Source: Terriglobia bacterium
GTDB lineage: Bacteria > Acidobacteriota > Terriglobia > UBA7540
Reading direction: 5' to 3'
Length of the DNA stretch: 64,000 nucleotides
Assembly (NCBI GenBank): GCA_035712365.1
Contig: DASTAW010000015.1
Coordinates: 124,001-188,000, forward strand
Both the position numbers and the translations under genes were made by a program. This document shows positions 27,987-36,514 of the stretch, in pieces. Each line of letters begins with the position of its first letter. The stretch's first letter is position 1. The notes under the pieces are model-generated. The model had not been told where the DNA came from, ran no database searches, and saw nothing but the letters and a program-made list of their open reading frames with translations.

Positions 27987-28765
27987 ACCTGCTCATCCGG
28001 GCAGTCTTCTTTGCCGAACGCCCGGCCTGTATTCAATTTCCATTCCAATTGTGCGAGCACACCGCCGAGCACGCGCACATCGTGGTTGCTCAAGCGCAGG
28101 TCGATCAACAGCCGGCGGAGTTTCAAAACCTGCGCCTGCTTTCCCTTGGGCTTGAAATAGCCGGCGTGGTCCAGGAGCCTGGCGGCACGATCGAGGATGT
28201 GGTCGAGCGATTGAAGGTTGGCCGGCAATGACGAATGCGCGCGCCCGCTGGCGGCAGCGTGGGGAAATCCAGCGGCTCGCGCCAGCTCAAAGCAGACAAC
28301 CGCTACGGATTGTCCCAGGTTCATCGAGGGGCACTCGCCGGTTGTAGGAATCCGCACCAGCATGTGGCAGTAACTCAAATGATCATTCAATAAGCCGGTC
28401 TTTTCAGAACCAAACAAGACCGCAGCGCGCGCCCGGGCGGGAAGCTTCACTGCGGTTGAGGCGAAGTCGGTGAGCAGAACGGGACCACGATCCAGGTTTC
28501 GTCGCGAGCCCGTCGTGGTCCCCACCACGAAGTTGCAGTCGCCAATTGCTTCGGGAAGCCGGTCTGCCATGCGCGCCGATTTCAGGACATGCCCAGCGCC
28601 GACGGCCGAACGGGCCTCCCTCCAGACAGGGTCATATGGGGCCACAATCACCAGGTCATCAAAACCGAAATTGGCCATGGCGCGTGCAGCGGCGCCGATG
28701 TTGAGGGGATTGCGGGGCCGCACCAGCACCATGCGCCAATTCACTCCAGCCACTTTCATGCACAA
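27983..28765 (-). CDS. trmJ: TrmJ-like tRNA 2'-O-methyltransferase (SPOUT)
   Basis: Knotted SPOUT methyltransferase of 260 aa that methylates a ribose 2'-OH, in TrmJ at tRNA position 32. Motif 1 is VLVRPRNPLNIGAAARAMANFG (shortened reading: NPLNIGAAARAM, about residues 19-30), motif 2 AAVLFGSEKTGLLN and motif 3 IPTTGECPSMNLGQSVAVVCFEL with the knot asparagine. The C-terminal extension of about 80 residues is also as in TrmJ. It lies 38 bases after the LolA-like protein gene on the minus strand and converges on the radical SAM gene. TrmL or other TrmH-family specificity is the alternative. Confidence 0.8.
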   Translation of the reverse strand: MCMKVAGVNWRMVLVRPRNPLNIGAAARAMANFGFDDLVIVAPYDPVWREARSAVGAGHVLKSARMADRLPEAIGDCNFVVGTTTGSRRNLDRGPVLLTDFASTAVKLPARARAAVLFGSEKTGLLNDHLSYCHMLVRIPTTGECPSMNLGQSVAVVCFELARAAGFPHAAASGRAHSSLPANLQSLDHILDRAARLLDHAGYFKPKGKQAQVLKLRRLLIDLRLSNHDVRVLGGVLAQLEWKLNTGRAFGKEDCPDEQV

Positions 28766-28803
28766 GATTTTACCAGCGGAAACACCTGTCCCGGAGGGCC
28801 AGG

Positions 28804-30129
28804 CTATTTTTTGGGCGTGGAACTGGAAGGAGGAGTATTGGCATCCGGCGGGGCCGGCTTGGCCGGGTCGATCGACTCGACAGCCTTAATCACGGAACTT
28901 GCCTTGAACTGTTTGTAATCCGTGTAGCGGATGATCTCTTTGATGTGCACCGGGCCCGATGCGAAATAGAGGGTGTCGTCCGCCAGCGTAAAAGTGGGAA
29001 ACCAGAATTTGCCGTCGATCTGCTGCCGCCAGGTCGTGAAGGATGGGAAAAAGTTTTGCTCCTTGCTGGTGTTCACCTCTGGCACCTGGCGTCCCTGGGC
29101 CTTGACAATCTGCAGATCGCGATCGTCCACCCAAACCACACCCTTAAAGTATTGCTTATGTTTCTTGATTTCTATTGGGCGGATGGAGAAGACATAGGCC
29201 GTAATGTAATCCACTTTCACGTGACCGAGATACTTGATCTCATATTCATTAAGCTCGTCGGTGGTGAGAACGAAAGGCTGGATGCTGCGCATCGCATCCA
29301 GGTCCTGCTCGGTCATCGTCACCTCCGTCAGCGAGCTCGTAGGCGCATACGTAACCTTTTCGATCCGGTGTCCCTGGTCGTCAAAAAGAATGTCCCAATT
29401 CTGCTGCCACATGCCGTTGACCCTGCCGTCAGCGTCCAGCGTTTCAACTTTGTTGATCTGACGATAGGTGTAATTATCCCTGGCCTGCTTGAACGTCAGT
29501 TCTTTAGCTGCAAAGGCGTGAATGATGTTCTGGATCTGGGCGGGGCTGGGATCGCTCAGGTTCGGCGAAGGAGCCTCCGTCGCCTGCTTTGACCCTGCCG
29601 TCAGGGGAGGCGGAGCCTCGCCCCCGGCAGACTGTGCAGAACTGCTGGAAGGACGGGCGATCGCATCGTTAATCTTTTGATTGACCGCCGAAGTCCTGGA
29701 GCTTTGCGACGAGGCGGTCGATGCGGGCGGATTGGATATATTCGTGACCTGGGGACCGGAGCCGGGGAGTTCAGGGTTTATGCCCGAACTCGAACCAGGA
29801 GCTCTCTGGGAGGCTTCCGTGGCAGGGCCCGACTTTTTCGCCGCGCTTTGGCGATTGCTGCTAACCATCGCGTCAATCAGCGCCTGCGTAGCGCCCTGCT
29901 TCTGGAATTTTTGAATCAGCTCCGGAGTCAACTGAAAGTCCACGCCCCGCTGCTCCACCAGCGTGATCATCTTCGACTCGGAAGCGCCGCCAATCAGGAG
30001 CAGAGTAATGTCGTCCTGGCTCAAGGGTTGAGCGCCGCGCAGCGGAAGCACAAAAATTCCGGCCAGCGCCACCAGGAGTGCCAGCGACTTGAGATATGAC
30101 CTTGTTTGAGGAATTGTTTTGATGCCCAT
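28804..30129 (-). CDS. Exported LolA-like outer-membrane protein with disordered linker
   Basis: Secreted protein of 441 aa. The signal peptide ends near residue 33 (LALLVALAGIFVLPLRGAQ). Residues about 35-90 form a small helical domain (DDITLLLIGGASESKMITLV; GATQALIDAMV), followed by a Ser/Pro/Gly/Ala-rich linker of about 100 residues. The C-terminal half resembles the LolA-type sorting fold (VETLDADGRVNGMWQQNWDI, FVLTTDELNEYEIKYLG, VVWVDDRDLQIVKAQGRQVP, FWFPTFTLADDTLYFASGPV). It may be a surface or periplasmic carrier; function is unproven. It shares its transcript with the tRNA methylase gene. An extended -10 promoter lies at 30296-30304. Confidence 0.65.
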   Translation of the reverse strand: MGIKTIPQTRSYLKSLALLVALAGIFVLPLRGAQPLSQDDITLLLIGGASESKMITLVEQRGVDFQLTPELIQKFQKQGATQALIDAMVSSNRQSAAKKSGPATEASQRAPGSSSGINPELPGSGPQVTNISNPPASTASSQSSRTSAVNQKINDAIARPSSSSAQSAGGEAPPPLTAGSKQATEAPSPNLSDPSPAQIQNIIHAFAAKELTFKQARDNYTYRQINKVETLDADGRVNGMWQQNWDILFDDQGHRIEKVTYAPTSSLTEVTMTEQDLDAMRSIQPFVLTTDELNEYEIKYLGHVKVDYITAYVFSIRPIEIKKHKQYFKGVVWVDDRDLQIVKAQGRQVPEVNTSKEQNFFPSFTTWRQQIDGKFWFPTFTLADDTLYFASGPVHIKEIIRYTDYKQFKASSVIKAVESIDPAKPAPPDANTPPSSSTPKK

Positions 30130-30295
30130 TTAATTAATGCACTGCCCTCAACCGCCTCCCCTGGGGCCTAATGATGTAGAAGTCGCCTTGGGATAAAAAG
30201 GTTGCTCGGCGGTCCCCGGGAACCTGCTCCCGGTGGGGCCCCAAGGTCTCCCTTCTGCCCCCTCCAGGCGGTTCGGCGCTTTTGCGGCTACTTTA

Positions 30296-30304
30296 ATTAT
30301 AGCA
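30296..30304 (-). promoter_or_regulatory. Extended -10 promoter for the LolA-like gene
   Basis: Minus strand TGC-TATAAT, perfect -10 with extension; the -35 region is poor. The leader would be about 160 bases. Confidence 0.45.
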
Positions 30305-30472
30305 TCGGGCGCCGGCGCGTCGGAAGTGGCCAACGAACCCGCGAACCAGACCGTGGCGGAGGCCGCTCGCAAAATCCGCGGCTGCGGAAGCTGGCCGGTC
30401 GAATAAGGAGCTGCAGCCAGGAAAAAGGACTGGCGGGCATATGCGGAGAGGGAATAACTCCTGCGCATTTGC

Positions 30473-30500
30473 TTGCCTGAAATGCCAAATATGCTACACT
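30473..30500 (+). promoter_or_regulatory. Promoter candidate for the DUF1080 gene
   Basis: TTGCCT (30473-30478), 16-base spacer ending in TGC, TACACT (30495-30500). The TGn extension compensates for a fair -35. Leader of about 138 bases. Confidence 0.45.
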
Positions 30501-30644
30501 ACCGAGTCGCAAGAGCATCGTTATTCTCTGAGTGCCTCTGAATTTGCGTAGGGCGTTGCTACCACTGGCGGCGTGGCGTCCCTCGAAATCGCGGATTCGC
30601 TCAAGAGCCCAGGACGCTTCTTTCTTATCTGATCGAGGTGCAAA

Positions 30645-31304
30645 ATGGTGAAACACTTGTTGCTGTGCTGTGCCATTCTTGGATTCGTCACGGCGCCCGG
30701 AATGGCCCAGAGTGGCGGCTGGAAGCAGCTTTTCAACGGGAAGAATATGGAGGGCTGGGAGCACGTGGGGCCCGGCGGCTTCAAGATTGCCGACGGCCTG
30801 CTGGAATCATACGGAGGCATGGGACTGCTGTGGTACACGGGCCGGAAATTCGGCGATTACCAGATTCGTGTCGTCTACAAAATGCGCGACAAGAATGACA
30901 ATTCCGGCGTCTTCATCCGAATTCCGATCGAACCGCGCGAACCCTGGATGCCCGTCTATTACGGCTATGAAGTTCAAATCGACAATGACCCGAAAGGGGA
31001 GACCAAGGAGTATCATTCCACCGGATGCCTTTACTCCATCTCGAAGGCCCTTGCCTATCCTGGGAAGGGATCGGGACAGTGGAACACCATGGTGATCACG
31101 CTCGACGGTCCGCACACGATCGTTACGGTGAACGGCGTCAAGGTGACGGATTACACCGAAGGCCAGGCGGCGCCGCCTCGCAAGTTCAACTTTGAACCCT
31201 ATCGCGGACCGCGCCCCAATGAAGGCTACTTCGGACTCCAGAACCACAGCAACAACGACATTGTGTTCTTCAAGGAAGTTGCCGTTCGGCCCTTGCAAAA
31301 ATAA
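30645..31304 (+). CDS. Secreted DUF1080 protein (3-keto-disaccharide hydrolase-like)
   Basis: Exported jelly-roll protein of 219 aa. After a signal peptide (LLLCCAILGFVTAPGMAQ) comes the Pfam DUF1080 pattern: GWKQLFNGKNMEGWEHVG (residues about 24-41), DGLLESYGGMGLLWYT, FGDYQIRVVYKM, NSGVFIRIP, GYEVQIDND and the C-terminal GYFGLQNHSNNDIVFFKEVAV. Characterised family members cleave 3-keto-glycosides after oxidation of a disaccharide. GAGGTG precedes the ATG. The Tat-exported isomerase gene follows after 22 bases, so the two likely act on the same sugar in the periplasm. Confidence 0.85.
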   Translation: MVKHLLLCCAILGFVTAPGMAQSGGWKQLFNGKNMEGWEHVGPGGFKIADGLLESYGGMGLLWYTGRKFGDYQIRVVYKMRDKNDNSGVFIRIPIEPREPWMPVYYGYEVQIDNDPKGETKEYHSTGCLYSISKALAYPGKGSGQWNTMVITLDGPHTIVTVNGVKVTDYTEGQAAPPRKFNFEPYRGPRPNEGYFGLQNHSNNDIVFFKEVAVRPLQK

Positions 31305-31326
31305 ACTTCAACTTTCGGAGGCGAAA

Positions 31327-32256
31327 ATGGACGACAAGTTCACACGCAGACGTTTCCTGCAATCGGCGGGGGCAGCAGCCTACGTGGGGGCCGGGCTTGC
31401 CATGCCCGGGCAGGCGCAAGCGGCCGACAGCGGCGCGGATACCAGCAGCGTGGCAGGCAAGGCCAGAATGTTCCCGGGGTGTTGCGCATATTCTTACCGC
31501 AAATATCTGGCGAGCGGGCAGATGAGTATGCAGGACTTCATTCACGAGATCGTAAAGATCGGCTCAGTGGGCGCAGACATGACGGTTTACTGGTTTAAAT
31601 CCACTGATCCTGCTTACCTCGCTGAGCTTCGGCATCTCGCCTTCAAGAACGGCGTGCCGCTTTCCGGGGCGGGTTGCAGGTCCAGCATGGTCCAGGCCAG
31701 CGCTGACAAGCGCCGCGAAGTGCTGGCAGATATCAAGAAGTGGGTGGACGTTTCACAGGGACTGGGAGTTCCACACCTGCGGATTTTCGGAGGCAAGCTT
31801 CCCAGCGGCGCAACTGTGAAGCAGGGGACCGATTGGGTGGTGGAAACCATGAAGCCTGCCTGCGATTATGCCGGCAATAAGGGCATCACGCTCGGCATCG
31901 AGGACCACTCCGGCGTCACGCAGAATTCTGACGTTTGCCTGGAAATCATGCACCGGGTAGACTCGCCTTACGCAGGCATCAACCTCGATATCACTCACTT
32001 CACCCCAACAGGCTCCGAGGACCAGTATGCCCAGATCAAAGCCTGCATTCCGTACGCCACCCAAACCCACATTCGCGATCATTTCGATGACGGCACGCCC
32101 ATCGATCTGGATCGTGTGTGGAAGATGTTCCAGGAAGGCGGCTACAAAGGCTACATGTCCCTTGAATACGAAGGCAGGGGAGAAGATCCCATGACCGGCA
32201 TTCCCAAAATGATGAGCAGGGTCAGGGAACTCTGCCAAAAGTACTCCAGCGCATAA
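31327..32256 (+). CDS. Tat-exported sugar phosphate isomerase/epimerase-like TIM-barrel protein
   Basis: Protein of 309 aa with a twin-arginine signal (TRRRFLQSAGAAAYVGAG, residues 5-22). The mature part is an AP-endonuclease-2-type TIM barrel (xylose isomerase-like): SVGADMTVYWF, LGVPHLRIFGG, GITLGIEDHSGVT (metal-ligand Glu), GINLDITHFTP, ATQTHIRDHFDD and GYMSLEYEGRGEDP. Such barrels, when exported beside DUF1080 proteins, are thought to act on keto-sugars. GGAGG five bases before the ATG at 31327 fixes the start. Co-transcribed with the DUF1080 gene. Confidence 0.82.
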   Translation: MDDKFTRRRFLQSAGAAAYVGAGLAMPGQAQAADSGADTSSVAGKARMFPGCCAYSYRKYLASGQMSMQDFIHEIVKIGSVGADMTVYWFKSTDPAYLAELRHLAFKNGVPLSGAGCRSSMVQASADKRREVLADIKKWVDVSQGLGVPHLRIFGGKLPSGATVKQGTDWVVETMKPACDYAGNKGITLGIEDHSGVTQNSDVCLEIMHRVDSPYAGINLDITHFTPTGSEDQYAQIKACIPYATQTHIRDHFDDGTPIDLDRVWKMFQEGGYKGYMSLEYEGRGEDPMTGIPKMMSRVRELCQKYSSA

Positions 32257-32325
32257 GCCCGGTAGGTCGCCAAGAGGCAATTCCCATTCCTGTTATTCCG
32301 AGCCGTTCGCCCCTTTTGCTCGCGG

Positions 32326-32415
32326 GTGGCACGGGCGTCCTCGCCCGTGCTTCGGTCAAAAAATCACGGCCAGGATGGCCGTGGCACAACATGGCGGCCA
32401 AATCGAGTCACCACC
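32326..32415. repeat. Double-hairpin element, degenerate copy
   Basis: GTGGCAC followed by a 9-bp hairpin (GCACGGGCG, loop TCCT, inverted copy; 32329-32350) and a 7-bp hairpin (CACGGCC ... GGCCGTG; 32365-32383), ending in GAGTCACCACC. It parallels 46137-46224 almost base for base, but the left inverted end present there is missing here. Confidence 0.65.
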
Positions 32416-32430
32416 GCGGCCCATTGGTAA

Positions 32431-32459
32431 TTGAAAAACGCTGCGGTCTTCGCTATATT
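32431..32459 (+). promoter_or_regulatory. Promoter of the FmdB-like gene, predicted leaderless
   Basis: TTGAAA (32431-32436), 17-base spacer, TATATT (32454-32459). The predicted start of transcription (about 32466) is next to the ATG at 32467, and no ribosome site exists between. Confidence 0.6.
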
Positions 32460-32466
32460 GGCTGAT

Positions 32467-32685
32467 ATGCCTATTTTCGAGTATCAATGCCGGAACTGCG
32501 GCTCCAGATTTGAGAAGATTTCGTACGCGTCAGGCGCAGAAATCCTGTGCAAGCATTGCTCAAGCCCCAAGGTCGAGAAGCTTTTGTCGGTGTTTGCCGT
32601 TGCGGGCGCTTCCCGCCAGGGAGTGTCGAGCGAACCCGGCCCCTGCCCGTGCGGGGCTCCTCGCCGCGGTATGTGCGGTGAATAA
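32467..32685 (+). CDS. FmdB-family zinc-ribbon protein
   Basis: Small protein of 72 aa with the FmdB regulatory-protein zinc ribbon: MPIFEYQCRNCGSRFE (CxxC at Cys8/Cys11), then LCKHCSSPKVEKLLS with the second CxxC. The Gly/Pro/Cys-rich tail (GPCPCGAPRRGMCGE) is also usual. Its biochemical role is unknown; it is widespread and often close to envelope or respiration genes. The start is set by homology (MPIFEY) and by the promoter at 32431-32459, which would make the mRNA leaderless. Confidence 0.85.
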   Translation: MPIFEYQCRNCGSRFEKISYASGAEILCKHCSSPKVEKLLSVFAVAGASRQGVSSEPGPCPCGAPRRGMCGE

Positions 32686-32913
32686 CGGATCCCCAAGCCC
32701 GCAGATTTCCAGTTCCGATCTTTTGTTATACCCTTGGGAACGATGGGAGATTTACTCCGCCGTTTCGGTCCCCGAAGCCGTCCGTGGAATCTGCCCGCCA
32801 GGGCCGAGACTCACAGCTCGCAACAGGAGGCGGTGCGCCGAGTGTCCTCACCCAAGGCAGGAATAGCGGCTGCCCGTCCGCTCACTGCCGGCGCGAAGCC
32901 ATGATGAGGGTCG

Positions 32914-33732
32914 ATGCTGAGGCCTGAAATAAGATCCCTTGAGAAGCATGAAGAATTCAAAGAATGTGAAAACGCCCAGAAGGCTATCTGGGGCGGCCTG
33001 AGCGTAGCGTCAGAAGTCATGCTGGTGACACAAAAGGCCGGCGGGGCCGTGCTGGGAGCGTTTATCAAGGGGAAGCTGGCCGGCTTCATTTATGCCCTCC
33101 TCGCCCGGCGCAATGGGCAACTCAGCCACTGGTCCCACATGATGGGCATACTGCCTCAGTACCGCAGCCAGGGGCTCGGCCTTCAACTGAAACTGGCGCA
33201 CCGGAAGCTCGCACTCTCGCAGGGCATCAAGTCCATCCGCTGGACCTATGATCCCCTCCAATCCCCCAACGCCACCCTGAACCTGAGCAAGCTGGGCGCC
33301 CGCGTTGAAGAGTATGTCGTCAATTATTACGGCCAGTTTCACAGCATAATTGAGCAGGGTCTTTCGAGCGATCGCTTTGTGGTGAATTGGCCGATTGCTT
33401 CAAGGCCCATAGGGCGGCTGCTTGCTGAAGGCAGGAAAACGGCGGCAATTCCGGACGTACCCAGGATCAATCTGACCGCCATGAACAACAGCGGATTTCT
33501 AGTGAATCGGAAGGTTGATTTTAACCTTCGCGAGCACAGACTGCTGGTTGAGATTCCTGCGGATACGGACCTTATGCGCGCGAAAGCGCTGGGGCACGCA
33601 AAACGCTGGCGGACTCAAACACGCGAGATATTCCTGGAATACCTTTCGAAGGGTTATTCGGTGCGCAACTTCCTCACGGAAGGCCAGAACACCGTCAGGC
33701 CGCGTTGTTTTTATCTGCTTGTCCGCAAATGA
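32914..33732 (+). CDS. GNAT-superfamily acetyltransferase (COG3375-like)
   Basis: Cytoplasmic protein of 272 aa of the predicted GNAT family. Acetyl-CoA binding loop region: SHMMGILPQYRSQGLGLQLK (residues about 73-92, with the Q/RxxGxG/A pattern QYRSQGLG), preceded by AVLGAFIKGKLAGFIYALLA. The segment SIRWTYDPLQSPNATLNLSKLG is typical of this COG. The C-terminal 100 residues are an extension of unknown role (LREHRLLVEIPADTDLMRAK). GAGGG before the ATG. It precedes sixA by about 130 bases, with a promoter between, so it is likely separate. The acyl acceptor is unknown. Confidence 0.78.
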   Translation: MLRPEIRSLEKHEEFKECENAQKAIWGGLSVASEVMLVTQKAGGAVLGAFIKGKLAGFIYALLARRNGQLSHWSHMMGILPQYRSQGLGLQLKLAHRKLALSQGIKSIRWTYDPLQSPNATLNLSKLGARVEEYVVNYYGQFHSIIEQGLSSDRFVVNWPIASRPIGRLLAEGRKTAAIPDVPRINLTAMNNSGFLVNRKVDFNLREHRLLVEIPADTDLMRAKALGHAKRWRTQTREIFLEYLSKGYSVRNFLTEGQNTVRPRCFYLLVRK

Positions 33733-33792
33733 GCTTCAGGCACTCGTTTTGCACGGTGCCGGCAGGTCGAGGAAGAATTGCGACGGGTGTCC

Positions 33793-33822
33793 TTGAATCC
33801 GTCCGGGCGCCCAAAATACAAT
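33793..33822 (+). promoter_or_regulatory. Promoter candidate for sixA
   Basis: TTGAAT (33793-33798), 18-base spacer, TACAAT (33817-33822); leader about 38 bases, with AAGGAAAAA before the ATG. Confidence 0.5.
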
Positions 33823-33866
33823 AGAGATGGCTTCGGAATTTCAGCGCCGGGTTCAAAAAGGAAAAA

Positions 33867-34409
33867 ATGGCTTCTATCGACGATAAGAGCGAAAACACGG
33901 ACGGAAAGGGTTATCAACTTTATGTCATGCGCCATGGAATTGCGGTTGCGCGGGGCGACCCGAATTTCCCTGATGACGCCCAGCGCCCGTTGACGCCAGA
34001 GGGCAAGAAGAAGTTGAGGACCATCGCAAAGGGCCTGTTCCGCCTTGGGCTTCGAGTGGATTCCATTATCACCAGCCCGCTGGTCCGGGCTTCGGAAACG
34101 GCCGCAGTTGTGGCAGAGATTCTCGATAGAGGCATCAAAATCGAGTCCTCGGATTTCCTCCGTCCCGGCGGGTCATTGCAGGCATTGCTGACTTCTCTCG
34201 GCAAGCGGAATGACCACCGCAGCGTTCTGGTGGTCGGGCACGAACCAGACTTGAGCGAGGGCGTGGCAAAATTGATCGGAAACACCCGGGCCAGTTTTCA
34301 GTTCAAGAAAGGCGGATGTTGCCGTATTGATTTCGACAAGTTTCCGCCTCGTCCTCCGGGAAAACTCATCTGGTGGCTCACACCGCGAGTAATGCGGAAG
34401 ATCGGATAA
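33867..34409 (+). CDS. sixA: SixA-type phosphohistidine phosphatase
   Basis: Histidine phosphatase-superfamily protein of 180 aa. The catalytic motif is YVMRHGIAVARG (RHG at about residues 22-24, nucleophile His23), with DDAQRPLTPEGKKKL after it, SPLVRASETAAVVAEIL (second Arg) and the second catalytic histidine in VLVVGHEPDLSE. SixA removes phosphate from histidine phosphotransfer proteins, in E. coli from PtsO (NPr) of the nitrogen PTS. Here it is followed by a CHAD-domain gene on the same strand, a pairing consistent with phosphate or polyphosphate handling. Confidence 0.87.
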   Translation: MASIDDKSENTDGKGYQLYVMRHGIAVARGDPNFPDDAQRPLTPEGKKKLRTIAKGLFRLGLRVDSIITSPLVRASETAAVVAEILDRGIKIESSDFLRPGGSLQALLTSLGKRNDHRSVLVVGHEPDLSEGVAKLIGNTRASFQFKKGGCCRIDFDKFPPRPPGKLIWWLTPRVMRKIG

Positions 34410-34602
34410 GGATCCTTCACCTTTGTTTTTCCTCATGATTCACTCTTCGAACAACCACCGTGTTGTGTTCAACCCTGGTTTGCTTGTAGACTGTTGATAT
34501 AGAAACATCAGGTTGGTTTTGGACCGTGCGCCAACTGCTGGCGGCATCTTCGACCGACAGCGGCGCCGCCGGCGCCAGAGCCGCCCGCTTCAGGCGGCAT
34601 GC

Positions 34603-35727
34603 ATGGCTCACTTAAACGGACACGCCACATCCAATGCCTTTCCGGACGCTCCGCCATCCGTATTCCTGCCGAAAGCGCCGGTGGAGGAAGACGGCGCGCA
34701 AAGCGCCCAGGCACAGGACCGGGACGCCCGGCGGAAAGCTCCAGGCGGGGAAGACAACGGCGCCCGGCCGGGTGAGTGGGCGCAGGTCTTCGAGCTGGCC
34801 CGCAAGCACCTCGACCGCTGCGTCGCTCTTGAACCGAAAGTCCTCCACGGCGATGATCCGGACGCCATCCATGATTTGCGCGTGGCTACGCGGCGTCTTC
34901 AGCAGGTGATTGACCTGATACATCCTTCGCCTCATTCGGGCGACATCCGTAAACTGTACCGTGGCCTCAAGCGCTGCCGAAGTTCGCTGTCGGAAATCCG
35001 GAATTATGACGTTTTGCTTGCAAAGGTTGATGCGGCGCTTGGCCGGAAGCGCACTGCCCGCCGGGAAGCCTGGGAAGCAATTGGGGAATATCTACGAGGC
35101 TTGCGTTCGGTCCGGATGGAAAAGTCTTTGCGCAAACTGGCAAAGGCCAATCTTTCCTCCATCTACGTGCGCCTGAAAGAATTCCTTCCCTCGAACGGGA
35201 CCTCCGGCGATGTGCCGGGCAATTCCTCCGGCAACGGCGCAGAGCGGCATCTTGAGGCAGAGCAATTCTACGAGCGCGTCGCCGATGCCCTGAAGACCGT
35301 CTGGGCCGAGCTTGAACAGCAAATCGCCCGTTCGCGTCATGAACGCGACGCCTCGGTGCTGCACCACACGCGCGTTGCCGCCAAGCGAGCGCGGTACCTG
35401 ATTGAAGCGGTCCAAGCTTGCGAGGCGCCCGGAAGCAGAGAAGTCCTGATCTGGCTGCGAAGCTTGCAGTCCCAACTGGGCCACTGGCACGATCGGGTGG
35501 TGTTTGAGGAGTACGTTCTCGGAATGCTCGCTGACCGTGACTTTCTGCGCGACCATCTGGAAATGGCGATTCAGATTGAACGCTTGATGATGGCGAACCG
35601 TGCTGCGAAATCAAAATTAGAGAAGAAGTACGTTGAATTGGTCCGCGACAGGACGGGCTTCCTGAAAGCTCGGGAGTGGGTGCGCCAGATGGTGGATTCG
35701 CCGGCCACTCTGTTTGCCGGGTCCTGA
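34603..35727 (+). CDS. CHAD-domain protein
   Basis: Protein of 374 aa, mainly helical. The CHAD domain (conserved histidine alpha-helical domain) covers about residues 70-350: DDPDAIHDLRVATRRLQQVI carries the conserved HDLRVATRR and DASVLHHTRVAAKRARYLIEA the second HxxRVxxKRxRY half, showing the internal duplication of the domain. CHAD domains bind inorganic polyphosphate and localise to polyP granules in studied bacteria. No CYTH triphosphatase partner is fused or adjacent. The N-terminus (about 65 residues) is charged and probably disordered. Start: ATG at 34603 with AGGCGG upstream; a TTG at 34513 is in frame. It converges on the dTMP kinase-like pair. Confidence 0.85.
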   Translation: MAHLNGHATSNAFPDAPPSVFLPKAPVEEDGAQSAQAQDRDARRKAPGGEDNGARPGEWAQVFELARKHLDRCVALEPKVLHGDDPDAIHDLRVATRRLQQVIDLIHPSPHSGDIRKLYRGLKRCRSSLSEIRNYDVLLAKVDAALGRKRTARREAWEAIGEYLRGLRSVRMEKSLRKLAKANLSSIYVRLKEFLPSNGTSGDVPGNSSGNGAERHLEAEQFYERVADALKTVWAELEQQIARSRHERDASVLHHTRVAAKRARYLIEAVQACEAPGSREVLIWLRSLQSQLGHWHDRVVFEEYVLGMLADRDFLRDHLEMAIQIERLMMANRAAKSKLEKKYVELVRDRTGFLKAREWVRQMVDSPATLFAGS

Positions 35728-35737
35728 AACGGGCCAT

Positions 35738-36514
35738 TCAGTTTCCGGCGCCGTTGGTGTTTGCCGGGAGGGGCGTTTCAGCCGGCGTTTCATGGTCCCC
35801 TGCCGCTGCTGTTGCCTCGGGGGATAGGTGCTCGCCCTGCGTCAGCACATCGCTGATCCCCGCTCGCAGGGCCTCAAAGACTTCAGGGACGTCCCGAGTG
35901 GCGTCAATCACCTTGAATTGGTATTCTTCCACGAGATTTTCGAACTGCGCCAGCAGGGCGCTCTGGTACTTCTGGAAGCTCTCATACATGTCTTCGCTTG
36001 GATGCAGGTCCATACCGGATTCCCAGTAATCAAATCCCGTCGAGAAAACCACGCGCGGAATCAGTTCATCCACGCCAATCCTGAGGTAAAACACGGCGTC
36101 GGGAACCAGCGCAAAGCGGTAAACGTTCCGAATCCATGACGGTTCTATTCCCCGGATGGAGGCCCGCGCAATGAGCGAGTAGATGTAGCGGTCTGTCAGC
36201 ACCACAAAGCCCGCGCGCAATGCCGGAACGATTTCATTTTCCAGGCGGTCGGCAAAGTCCGTGGCGTAAAACAGGCTGAGCGTCACCCGGCCCATCGTAT
36301 GGCCCTGCTTGGCCTGTTTGATTCCCTTCCCGGCCAGCTTGGACCGCGTCATTCCGGTATCCACAACCGCCCGTCCCTGTTGCTCGAGCCACGGCTTCAG
36401 CAACTGGATCTGGGTTGAGCGCCCAACGCCGTCGGTGCCTTCGATCACAATCAGCTTGCCGGGCAGGTTTTCCAGCCTCATCTCCGGCAAAATCACGCCG
36501 TAGGTTGATCTCAT
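35738..36514 (-). CDS. dTMP kinase-like P-loop protein with altered Walker A
   Basis: P-loop nucleotide kinase-like protein of 258 aa. The P-loop reads IEGTDGVGRSTQ: the catalytic lysine of GxxGxGK[ST] is arginine (Arg32, codon CGC at 36419-36421). The rest of the fold seems intact: FYATDFADRLENEIVPALR, the DRYIYS motif of thymidylate kinases, and a LID/helix region RFALVPDAVFYLRIGVDELI. The last 30 residues are an extra tail. It starts in an ATGA overlap with its paralogue upstream, so the two are translated together and may form a heterodimer. The arginine may lower or abolish activity. It converges on the CHAD gene, 10 bases apart. Confidence 0.75.
   Translation of the reverse strand: MRSTYGVILPEMRLENLPGKLIVIEGTDGVGRSTQIQLLKPWLEQQGRAVVDTGMTRSKLAGKGIKQAKQGHTMGRVTLSLFYATDFADRLENEIVPALRAGFVVLTDRYIYSLIARASIRGIEPSWIRNVYRFALVPDAVFYLRIGVDELIPRVVFSTGFDYWESGMDLHPSEDMYESFQKYQSALLAQFENLVEEYQFKVIDATRDVPEVFEALRAGISDVLTQGEHLSPEATAAAGDHETPAETPLPANTNGAGN

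Larger units (their letters stand above)
30130..30644. other. 515-base intergenic region with hairpin and two outward promoters
   Basis: Holds a GC-rich imperfect hairpin around 30210-30240 (GGTCCCCGGG pairing with CCCGGTGGGGCC), a minus promoter (30296-30304) and a plus promoter (30473-30500). Some short open frames occur but none with support. Confidence 0.5.
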